Positions 1 to 4,681 of a stretch of 5,196 nucleotides of DNA are shown here, piece after piece. The notes below the pieces were generated by a model. It was not told the origin of the DNA and did no database searches. It saw only the letters and a program-made list of their open reading frames with translations. How positions within the stretch are numbered: the first letter of the stretch is position 1; each line of letters opens with the position of its first letter. The stretch comes from Collinsella sp. (GTDB lineage: Bacteria; Actinomycetota; Coriobacteriia; Coriobacteriales; Coriobacteriaceae). A program made the position numbers and the translations under genes. The DNA is taken from contig WGSR01000123.1 of NCBI GenBank assembly GCA_014871545.1, forward strand, positions 1 to 5,196, read 5' to 3'.

Positions 1-1676
1 GCAAAGTGCGTCAGACGGAACGGAGCGCGGTCGCGAGCGCAGCTGGCGATGAGGTCGGTGAGCTCGTTGAGCTTGCGCGAAAGGGCGAGCTCGGTCGGGT
101 CGGTCAGCAGCGAGTAATCGACGTTCTCACCGATGGCCTTGGCGGCGACGGCCTTCATGCCCATCTCGTCAGCCTGCTCGGGCGTAACGTCAGCGGCACG
201 GCGCAGGATGGAGCACACGCGGGCGTGAGCGTACTGCACGTAGTACACCGGGTTGGAGTTGTCGCGCTTCTTGACGGCCTCAATATCGAAGTCGACCATC
301 TGGTTGGAGCTCTTGGAGATGAGGGTGTAACGGGCAGCGTCGGAGCCGACCTCGTCGACGAGCTCCTGCAGGGTCACCATGGTGCCCTTACGCTTGGACA
401 TACGGACGGGCTTGCCGTTGCGCAGCAGGTTGACGAGCTGGCCCAGCAGAACCTCAAACTTGCCGGGGTAACCCAAGGCATCGCAGACGCAGCGGACGCG
501 CTCGATGTAGCCGTGGTGGTCGGCGCCCCAGATGTCGATGACGTGGTCGACGCGCTGGAACTTATCCCAGTGATAGGCAACGTCGGAGGCGAAGTAGGTG
601 TACTCGCCGTCGGACTTGATCAGAACGCGGTCCTTGTCATCGCCCAGGTCGGTGGAGCGGAACCACAGGGCGCCGTCCTTGGTGTAGAGATAGCCCATCT
701 TGTCGAGCTTCTCAAAAGCGCGGTCGACGGCGGAGGTGCCGGCGGTCTCGCCCTCGGTGTCCTTCACATACAGCGAGCGCTCGGAGAACCAACGATCGAA
801 GTCGCAGTTAACGGCATGGCAAAGGTCGCGCATGTTGTCGACCATCTTTACATAGCCGCGCTCGCGGAAGCTCTCCATGCGCTCCTGCGGATCGGCGTTG
901 ACCCACTTATCGCCGTCGGTGCGCCAGAACTCGGCGGCCTCGTCGATGATGTAGTCGCCGCCGTAGGAGTCCTTGCCCAGGGTCTCGGCAAAGTTGTCCT
1001 GATACGGATGGGTCTCGGGATGCTCGTCGTTCTCGTCGGCAACAAAGGCGTCGCGGTCGGCGATCAGCAGCTTGTGAGCCTCGTCGATATCCACGCCCTG
1101 TTTGGCGATGATGTCGGCAAGCTGCATATAGCGCGTGCTGATGGAGTTGCCGAAGGTGTTCATCTGAGAGCCGTGGTCGTTGATGTAGAACTCACGCTGG
1201 ATGTCGTAACCGGCGTGATCCATAACGCGGCAGAGCGAGTCGCCCAGCGCGGCCCAGCGGCCGTGGCCGATGTGCATGGGGCCGACGGGGTTGGCGGAAA
1301 CGAACTCGACCTGGGTCTTCAGGCCACCACCGACGTTGGACTTAGCGAAGTCCATACCCTTCTCGCGAGCCTCGCCAAAGATGGCATTCTTGACGGCAAC
1401 GGAGAGGTAGAAGTTGATGAAGCCGGGGCCTGCGATCTCGACCTTCTCGATCGCGGGGTCCTCGGGCATATGGGCAACGATGGCCTCGGCGATCTTGCGC
1501 GGGGCGCAGTGGGCCAGCTTGGCGGACTTCAGGGCCATGGTAGAGGTCCACTCGCCATGAGAAGTGTCAGCCGGTCGCTCGATAGCGCAATCGTCAAGTT
1601 CAAATGCGGAAAGGTCGCCGGCCTCCTGGGCCGCAGCAAGCGCAGCGCGTACCAGCTCTTCAATCTTCTCGGGCAT
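1..1676 (-). CDS. argS: Arginyl-tRNA synthetase (ArgS), C-terminus cut by left window edge
   Basis: Class I aminoacyl-tRNA synthetase that charges tRNA-Arg with arginine in the cytoplasm, using ATP. Translating the minus strand from ATG 1676 gives 558 uninterrupted residues. The N-terminal tRNA-contacting domain covers about 1-100. The catalytic motif VEFVSANPVGPMHIGHGR lies at 123-140, with the HIGH signature at 135-138. Further ArgS blocks follow: LWFRSTDLGDDKDRVLIKSDGEY, GADHHGY at 384-390, and the KMSKS equivalent RMSKR at 425-429. The DALR anticodon-binding domain begins near NPVYYVQYAHAR (475-486). Family members are usually about 550-620 residues, so I expect some 50 C-terminal residues beyond the left edge. 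The start is set by an AAGGAGG ribosome site at 1681-1687, only 4 nt from the ATG. The gene diverges from the CarD-family gene and has its own promoter and a leader hairpin. No frameshift or missing catalytic motif was seen. Identification is essentially certain. Confidence 0.98.
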   Translation of the reverse strand, partial: MPEKIEELVRAALAAAQEAGDLSAFELDDCAIERPADTSHGEWTSTMALKSAKLAHCAPRKIAEAIVAHMPEDPAIEKVEIAGPGFINFYLSVAVKNAIFGEAREKGMDFAKSNVGGGLKTQVEFVSANPVGPMHIGHGRWAALGDSLCRVMDHAGYDIQREFYINDHGSQMNTFGNSISTRYMQLADIIAKQGVDIDEAHKLLIADRDAFVADENDEHPETHPYQDNFAETLGKDSYGGDYIIDEAAEFWRTDGDKWVNADPQERMESFRERGYVKMVDNMRDLCHAVNCDFDRWFSERSLYVKDTEGETAGTSAVDRAFEKLDKMGYLYTKDGALWFRSTDLGDDKDRVLIKSDGEYTYFASDVAYHWDKFQRVDHVIDIWGADHHGYIERVRCVCDALGYPGKFEVLLGQLVNLLRNGKPVRMSKRKGTMVTLQELVDEVGSDAARYTLISKSSNQMVDFDIEAVKKRDNSNPVYYVQYAHARVCSILRRAADVTPEQADEMGMKAVAAKAIGENVDYSLLTDPTELALSRKLNELTDLIASCARDRAPFRLTHF

Positions 1677-1695
1677 AGATCCTCCTTGTGTTAAA

Positions 1696-1724
1696 GCCCC
1701 CGAGCTCTTGGTCACTCGTAGGGC
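1696..1724 (-). promoter_or_regulatory. Hairpin in the argS 5' leader
   Basis: In the argS transcript, GCCC (complement of 1721-1724) can pair with GGGC (1696-1699), and CGAG (1715-1718) with CTCG (1701-1704). A two-base bulge (TA) faces one G, and the loop is about 10 nt. The 3' arm runs into TTTAA and then into the AAGGAGG ribosome site about 8 nt later. It could be a weak attenuator, an mRNA-stabilising stem, or simply leader structure. The U tract is too short for a convincing terminator. There is no T-box consensus nearby. Confidence 0.35.
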
Positions 1725-1731
1725 AAAAGCC

Positions 1732-1748
1732 AGAGTTTGTAGCACTCT
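1732..1748. repeat. Short inverted repeat over the argS -10 and start-site region
   Basis: AGAGT (1732-1736) and ACTCT (1744-1748) form a perfect 5-bp inverted repeat separated by 7 nt. It covers most of the predicted -10 box and the predicted transcription start of argS, a position where a repressor could act. Five base pairs is short and may be chance, so the operator role is only a suggestion. Confidence 0.25.
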
Positions 1749-1772
1749 ATCACAAGCGACGGGCACTGTCGC
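1744..1772 (-). promoter_or_regulatory. argS: Probable sigma-A-type promoter of argS
   Basis: Read on the minus strand, a -35-like GCGACA (complement of 1767-1772; four of six match TTGACA) is followed by a 17-nt spacer and a -10-like TAGAGT (complement of 1744-1749). TGA immediately precedes the -10, giving an extended -10 TGn element. Transcription would begin near 1736-1738 and leave a leader of about 60 nt before the argS start. The spacing is ideal but the boxes are only moderately good matches. No start site has been mapped, so this is a sequence prediction. Confidence 0.5.
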
Positions 1773-1792
1773 AGGGTAAAGCTAATAGATAT

Positions 1793-1953
1793 TGCATATG
1801 CACAAAAATGACTACAGCTTGTATGGAGTCACTCAAAGATGCCGGTCTGCCTGCAGATTATGCAGGCGTTGAAAATGCATAAAGGTGTGAATGAGCTGCG
1901 TCTGTTATCGAATACTCTTACCTATCAGAGTTGTGTGCTTTTCCTGCATAAAG
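1793..1953. repeat. Cluster of TGCATA motifs (palindrome plus repeated TGCATAAAG)
   Basis: TGCATATGCA at 1793-1802 is a perfect 10-bp palindrome, so TGCATA appears once on each strand there. The same hexamer recurs on the minus strand at 1859-1864 and on the plus strand inside two identical 9-mers, TGCATAAAG, at 1876-1884 and 1945-1953. That makes five occurrences in 161 bp. I noticed only one other in the window, inside argS near 1123-1128. The arrangement looks like binding sites for a DNA-binding protein upstream of the CarD-family gene, but no protein can be named and an AT-rich background raises the chance rate. Confidence 0.4.
1849..1867. repeat. Perfect 7-bp-arm inverted repeat in the intergenic region
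   Basis: GCCTGCA (1849-1855) and TGCAGGC (1861-1867) are exact inverted arms around the 5-nt loop GATTA. No T tract follows on either strand, so it is not an intrinsic terminator. It lies between the argS and CarD-family promoters, where it could be a protein-binding dyad or RNA structure if this stretch is transcribed. Confidence 0.45.
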
Positions 1954-1975
1954 TACGGGTTTGCGCACGTCAGCG

Positions 1976-1984
1976 TGTTATTCT
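1976..1984 (+). promoter_or_regulatory. Probable extended -10 promoter of the CarD-family gene
   Basis: TGTTATTCT combines the TGn extension (1976-1978) with a -10-like TATTCT (1979-1984; four of six match TATAAT). Transcription would start near 1990-1992, giving a leader of roughly 28 nt. No good -35 box lies 16-18 nt upstream; a TTGCGC at 1961-1966 is too close. Extended -10 promoters can work without a -35. Downstream, GGAGG at 2010-2014 is the ribosome site, 4 nt before ATG 2019. Confidence 0.4.
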
Positions 1985-1988
1985 AGAC

Positions 1989-2004
1989 ATACGTAAATTC
2001 GTAT
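1989..2004. repeat. Inverted repeat at the predicted start site of the CarD-family gene
   Basis: ATACG (1989-1993) and CGTAT (2000-2004) are perfect 5-bp inverted arms around a 6-nt AT-rich centre. The repeat sits just after the predicted -10 and just before the ribosome site, a classic operator position. It is short, so the regulatory role is speculative. Confidence 0.3.
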
Positions 2005-2018
2005 AAGTTGGAGGTAGC

Positions 2019-2504
2019 ATGTTCTCAATCGGTCAACACGTCATTCATCCGGGCCAGGGAGTCTGCACCGTCGTCGGTTTTAGGGACGACACACCGCAGC
2101 CCATGCTGCTGCTCGAGACCAAGCAGGGACATGCGCAGACGATCCTCATGTACCCCGTGGCGCAGGCCGACCGTCTGCACGCCGCCATCTCTCAGCAAGA
2201 TGCCGAGCACCTGCTGAGCCACTATGACGAGCTGGAGTGCGACACCTTTACCGAGCGCAACAGCTCGCTTGAGGAGACACACTTTAAGCAGCAGCTCAAG
2301 CTGGGCGCGCCCGAGACGGTCCGCGTGGCAAAGACCATGATGCACCGCATCCGCCAGGCCGAGGAAGCTGATAAAAAACCCAGCTCCTACTACATGCGCG
2401 TACTCAAGGAGGCCAAACGCCGCTCCATCGAGGAGTTCGCCGTGGCCCTTGGCGTCACCGAGGAGGCCGCCGAAGCCCGCCTAGCCCAAGCCGCCCTCAA
2501 CTAA
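2019..2504 (+). CDS. CarD-family RNA-polymerase-binding transcription regulator, 161 aa
   Basis: Small cytoplasmic protein of the CarD/CdnL family, whose members bind the RNA polymerase beta subunit and alter promoter open-complex stability. Residues 1-60 resemble the polymerase-interacting Tudor-like domain, starting MFSIGQHVIHPGQGVCTVVG. Residues about 63-158 form the helical C-terminal domain, including AKRRSIEEFAVALGVTEEAAEARL near the end. Length matches mycobacterial CarD (about 162). The family normally carries a conserved tryptophan near residue 85 that wedges into the upstream edge of the transcription bubble. This protein has no tryptophan at all, and my hand alignment puts Glu85 there. 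ATG 2019 is the first start after an in-frame TAA at 2004-2006 and has GGAGG 4 nt upstream. It is a lone unit: divergent from argS and closed by a terminator 13 nt after its stop. The family call is firm; its activity relative to classical CarD is uncertain. Confidence 0.88.
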   Translation: MFSIGQHVIHPGQGVCTVVGFRDDTPQPMLLLETKQGHAQTILMYPVAQADRLHAAISQQDAEHLLSHYDELECDTFTERNSSLEETHFKQQLKLGAPETVRVAKTMMHRIRQAEEADKKPSSYYMRVLKEAKRRSIEEFAVALGVTEEAAEARLAQAALN

Positions 2505-2517
2505 CCCATCCGCGCCA

Positions 2518-2558
2518 AAAACCACCACAAAGGGAACAGGCACCTTTGTGGTGGTTTT
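2518..2558 (+). terminator. Strong intrinsic terminator after the CarD-family gene (repeat copy 1)
   Basis: The 16-bp arms AAAACCACCACAAAGG (2518-2533) and CCTTTGTGGTGGTTTT (2543-2558) are perfectly complementary around the loop GAACAGGCA. The 3' arm ends in TTTT followed by CTTGTT, giving a U-rich tail. The mirrored A tract means it could also stop transcription on the minus strand. It separates the CarD-family gene from the co-directional HD gene. A copy identical at 40 of 41 positions lies at 3228-3268. Confidence 0.9.
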
Positions 2559-2574
2559 CTTGTTCTAGTAGTAT
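2546..2574 (+). promoter_or_regulatory. Candidate promoter of the HD-domain gene overlapping the terminator
   Basis: The HD gene follows a terminator, so it should have its own promoter within the 54 bp before its start. The best pair I see is TTGTGG (2546-2551), inside the terminator's 3' arm, then 17 nt, then TAGTAT (2569-2574; four of six match TATAAT). Transcription would start near 2581. The -35 matches only three of six, so confidence is low. Read-through of the terminator is an alternative. Confidence 0.25.
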
Positions 2575-2612
2575 TCATTCTTATCGATACCCACGAGCAC
2601 AAGGAGTCTCTT

Positions 2613-3212
2613 ATGGCAGAGCCGCTTACCGCCGGAATCACCCGCGACCGCGCGTTCGAACTGCTCAATGAGCACAACAAGGACCCGTTCCATATCACCC
2701 ATGGCGAGACGGTCGAGGGCACTATGCGCTACTTTGCGCGCGAGTTCGACCCCGAGAACGAGGAGTTTTGGGGCATCGTCGGTCTGCTGCACGACCTGGA
2801 TTGGGAGGAGCATGAGGACGACCCCATTAACCACACCATCTATGCTGCCGAGATTCTTGAGGGCGAAGGTGCGTCTCCCGAGCTCATTCGCGCCATCCAG
2901 ACGCACACGTCGGACTTCAACACCTCACTACCCAAGCCCGAGCTGCAGATGGAAAAGATCCTGTTTGCCTGCGATGAGCTCACCGGCCTGATCGGCGCTG
3001 CCGTCATCATGCGCCCGAGCAAGAGCGTTATGGACTTTACGACCAAGTCGCTCAAGAAGAAGTTCAAGGACAAACGCTTTGCCGCCGGCTGCTCGCGCGA
3101 CGTGATTTCGCAGGGCGCCGAGATGTTGGGCTGGGAGCTCCCCGAGCTCTTTGACCGCACCATCGCGGCCATGCAGTCCTTCGCCCCCGACCGAGATACC
3201 TTCCAGGCCTAA
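2613..3212 (+). CDS. HD-domain metal-dependent phosphohydrolase of unknown substrate, 199 aa
   Basis: Probable soluble cytoplasmic HD-superfamily hydrolase. These enzymes use histidines and aspartates to bind divalent metal and cleave phosphate esters, often of nucleotides. The ligand set H...HD...H...D is complete: His30 (HITHGETVEG), His60-Asp61 in GIVGLLHDLDW, His98 in AIQTHTSD, and Asp121 in FACDELTGLIG. Conserved RPSKSV at 134-139 and a lysine-rich stretch (145-154) follow the core. From memory, the arrangement matches short HD/HDIG proteins of about 185-200 residues common in Clostridia and Coriobacteriia, none with a substrate I can name. There is no signal peptide, membrane segment or fused synthetase/regulatory domain, so a RelA/SpoT role is unlikely. 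AAGGAG at 2601-2606 lies 6 nt before ATG 2613, which supports the start. The gene is bracketed by two near-identical terminator hairpins and converges on proA. Family assignment is strong; function is unknown. Confidence 0.9.
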   Translation: MAEPLTAGITRDRAFELLNEHNKDPFHITHGETVEGTMRYFAREFDPENEEFWGIVGLLHDLDWEEHEDDPINHTIYAAEILEGEGASPELIRAIQTHTSDFNTSLPKPELQMEKILFACDELTGLIGAAVIMRPSKSVMDFTTKSLKKKFKDKRFAAGCSRDVISQGAEMLGWELPELFDRTIAAMQSFAPDRDTFQA

Positions 3213-3227
3213 CCGTCAACGCCACCT

Positions 3228-3268
3228 AAAACCACCACAAAGGGGACAGGCACCTTTGTGGTGGTTTT
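3228..3268. terminator. Bidirectional intrinsic terminator between the HD gene and proA (repeat copy 2)
   Basis: The perfect 16-bp arms AAAACCACCACAAAGG (3228-3243) and CCTTTGTGGTGGTTTT (3253-3268) flank the loop GGACAGGCA. A T tract lies 3' on the plus strand and an A tract 5', which gives U runs in both directions. The hairpin starts 15 nt after the HD stop and 14 nt after the proA stop on the opposite strand, so it can end both convergent transcripts. It differs from the copy at 2518-2558 only in the second loop base. Confidence 0.92.
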
Positions 3269-3282
3269 TGTTTGCGCGGGCG

Positions 3283-4569
3283 TTAGGGGCGGACCTGGCC
3301 GGTGCCGCGGAGCTTGTATTTGTAGGTGGTGAGGGCCTCGGCGGCAAAGGGGCCACGGGCGTGGAGTTTTTGGGTCGAGATGCCGATCTCGGCGCCCAGG
3401 CCAAACTCGCCGCCGTCAGTGAAGCGAGTGCTGGCGTTGGAGTACACGGCCGAGGCATCGACAGCATCGAGGAAGCACTCGCAAGCATCCGTGTCCTCGG
3501 CAACGATGGCCTCGGAGTGCATCGTGCCGTAGCGATTGATGTGTGCGATGGCCTCGTCCTCGTTTGCCACGACCTTCACGCTCATCTCGAGAGCCAGGTA
3601 CTCGCGACCCCAGTCCTCCTCAGTCGCGGCGACGTAGTCATCGCCCTCCACAAAGCCGGCGTCGGCGCATGCGGCGCAGGTTGCCTCGTCGCCGTGAATC
3701 AGCACGCCGTGGTCATGCAGCACGGTCACGACCGCGGGCAAAAACGCATCGGCCACAGCACGGTCGACCAGCAGCGACTCGGCGGCATTGCACACGCCTA
3801 CGCGCTGGGTCTTGGCATTAACGATAATGTTGAGCGCCTTATCAAAGTCGGCGGATTCATGCACGTAGATGTGGCAGTTGCCCGTGCCCGTCTCGATCAC
3901 CGGCACAAGCGACTCGCGCACGCAGCGCTGGATCAGGCCTGCACCTCCGCGCGGAATGAGTACGTCGACAATACCGCGGAGCTTCATGAGCTCGCCGGTG
4001 GCCTCGCGGTCGGTGGACTCGATCATCGACACGGCCTCGCGCGGGAAGCCCTTGGCCTCGAGCGCATCGGCCAGCAGCTCGGCGATCATGGCACACGAGT
4101 GATAGGCCAGCGAGCCGCCGCGTAGAATGCAGGCGTTGCCGGTACGAATGCAGATGCCTGCGGCGTCGGCCGTCACGTTGGGGCGCGCCTCGTAGACCAT
4201 GGCGACCAGGCCCAACGGCACGCTCACGCGGGTCAGGTCCACACCGCTCGCAAGCACGCGGTAGTCGAGCACGCGGCCGACGGGATCGGGCAGCTCGGCG
4301 AGCTTCTCCAAACCGGCGGCCATGCCCTCGACGCGCTCAGGCGTCAGCAGCAGACGGTCGAGCAGACCGGCCGAAGTGCCCGCATCGCGCGCGGCGGACA
4401 TATCGAGCTCGTTGGCGGCGACGATGGAGTCGACACCGTTGCGCAGTGCTGCGGCCATGGCGCGCACGGCCTCCTGGCGCTGCTCATCGCTCGCCGTGGC
4501 AAGCGAGGCCGACGCTGCCTTGGCGGCAACGGCAAGATCGTGGACATACGTGGCTATATCGACCGACAT
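3283..4569 (-). CDS. proA: Gamma-glutamyl phosphate reductase (ProA), 428 aa
   Basis: Cytoplasmic second enzyme of proline synthesis from glutamate. It reduces gamma-glutamyl phosphate to glutamate 5-semialdehyde with NADPH, an aldehyde-dehydrogenase-fold reaction through a cysteine thioester. Visible family blocks are VPLGLVAMVYEARPNVTADA (117-136), RTGNACILRGG (142-152), IPRGGAGLI (205-213) and ETGTGNCHIYVH (226-237). NAKTQRVGVCNAAESLLVD (251-269) contains the catalytic Cys260, and FGLGAEIGISTQKLHARGP (389-407) closes the set. Length is close to the usual 410-430 and the frame is intact. ATG 4569 is supported by an in-frame TAG six codons upstream and by a purine-rich AGGAGAAAGGG ending 6 nt before it. 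proB, often adjacent to proA, is not beside it here: the upstream neighbour is divergent and downstream is a terminator. I found no convincing -35/-10 pair for it. Identification is very firm. Confidence 0.98.
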   Translation of the reverse strand: MSVDIATYVHDLAVAAKAASASLATASDEQRQEAVRAMAAALRNGVDSIVAANELDMSAARDAGTSAGLLDRLLLTPERVEGMAAGLEKLAELPDPVGRVLDYRVLASGVDLTRVSVPLGLVAMVYEARPNVTADAAGICIRTGNACILRGGSLAYHSCAMIAELLADALEAKGFPREAVSMIESTDREATGELMKLRGIVDVLIPRGGAGLIQRCVRESLVPVIETGTGNCHIYVHESADFDKALNIIVNAKTQRVGVCNAAESLLVDRAVADAFLPAVVTVLHDHGVLIHGDEATCAACADAGFVEGDDYVAATEEDWGREYLALEMSVKVVANEDEAIAHINRYGTMHSEAIVAEDTDACECFLDAVDASAVYSNASTRFTDGGEFGLGAEIGISTQKLHARGPFAAEALTTYKYKLRGTGQVRP

Positions 4570-4612
4570 GGGCGGCCCTTTCTCCTAGAAGTTTGCAACC
4601 ATGGTAGCCGAT

Positions 4613-4643
4613 TTGCGCATGGCCTCGCCCGCGGCGGTAGAAT
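4613..4643 (+). promoter_or_regulatory. Candidate promoter of the proline-iminopeptidase-like gene
   Basis: TAGAAT at 4638-4643 matches five of six bases of TATAAT. A TTGCGC (4613-4618) lies 19 nt upstream, slightly wider than ideal and matching TTGACA at only three or four positions. Transcription would start near 4650, about 32 nt before ATG 4682. If this promoter is real, the two upstream in-frame ATGs at 4601 and 4619 cannot be used from it. Confidence 0.35.
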
Positions 4644-4681
4644 TGGTCAACCCGAAACACCGCAACGAACGGAAGACTCAC

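Larger units (their letters stand above)
1677..2018. other. Divergent intergenic region between argS and the CarD-family gene
   Basis: This 342-bp stretch is visibly richer in A and T than the flanking genes and holds no convincing gene. Its left third carries the argS ribosome site, leader hairpin and promoter. Its right end carries the CarD-family promoter and ribosome site. Between about 1775 and 1955 lie a 10-bp perfect palindrome, a 7-bp-arm hairpin and two copies of TGCATAAAG, described separately. A frame open from GTG 1688 to the TAA at 1880-1882 reads straight through the argS promoter with no ribosome site, and I do not call it a gene. The internal ATG at 1808 would give only 24 residues and also lacks a ribosome site. 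Confidence 0.7.

Noticed and set aside
6..1694. 562-residue open frame on the plus strand
   Set aside because: It is the antisense shadow of argS. The minus strand carries all ArgS motifs without a break, and GC-rich codon use leaves few stops in this opposite frame.
1677..1775. T-box riboswitch upstream of argS
   Set aside because: The leader is only about 60 nt and has no T-box consensus or specifier-stem arrangement.
1688..1882. 64-residue frame in the argS/CarD-family spacer
   Set aside because: It starts at a GTG within the complement of the argS ribosome-site region, has no ribosome site of its own, runs through the argS promoter, and matches no family I know. The internal ATG at 1808 also lacks a ribosome site.
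1961..1966. TTGCGC as a -35 box for the CarD-family gene
   Set aside because: It is only 12 nt from the -10 candidate, too close for a sigma-70-type promoter. A similar TTTGCGCA before the hydrolase gene sits at a different distance, so no shared element is supported.
2518..3268. Two direct repeats read as ends of an insertion sequence or CRISPR repeats
   Set aside because: No transposase, no target-site duplication, only two copies 710 bp apart with a normal host-like gene between them. Each copy is a classic terminator hairpin.
3151..4125. 324-residue open frame on the plus strand
   Set aside because: Antisense shadow of proA that also reads through the terminator hairpin; it has no recognisable domain.
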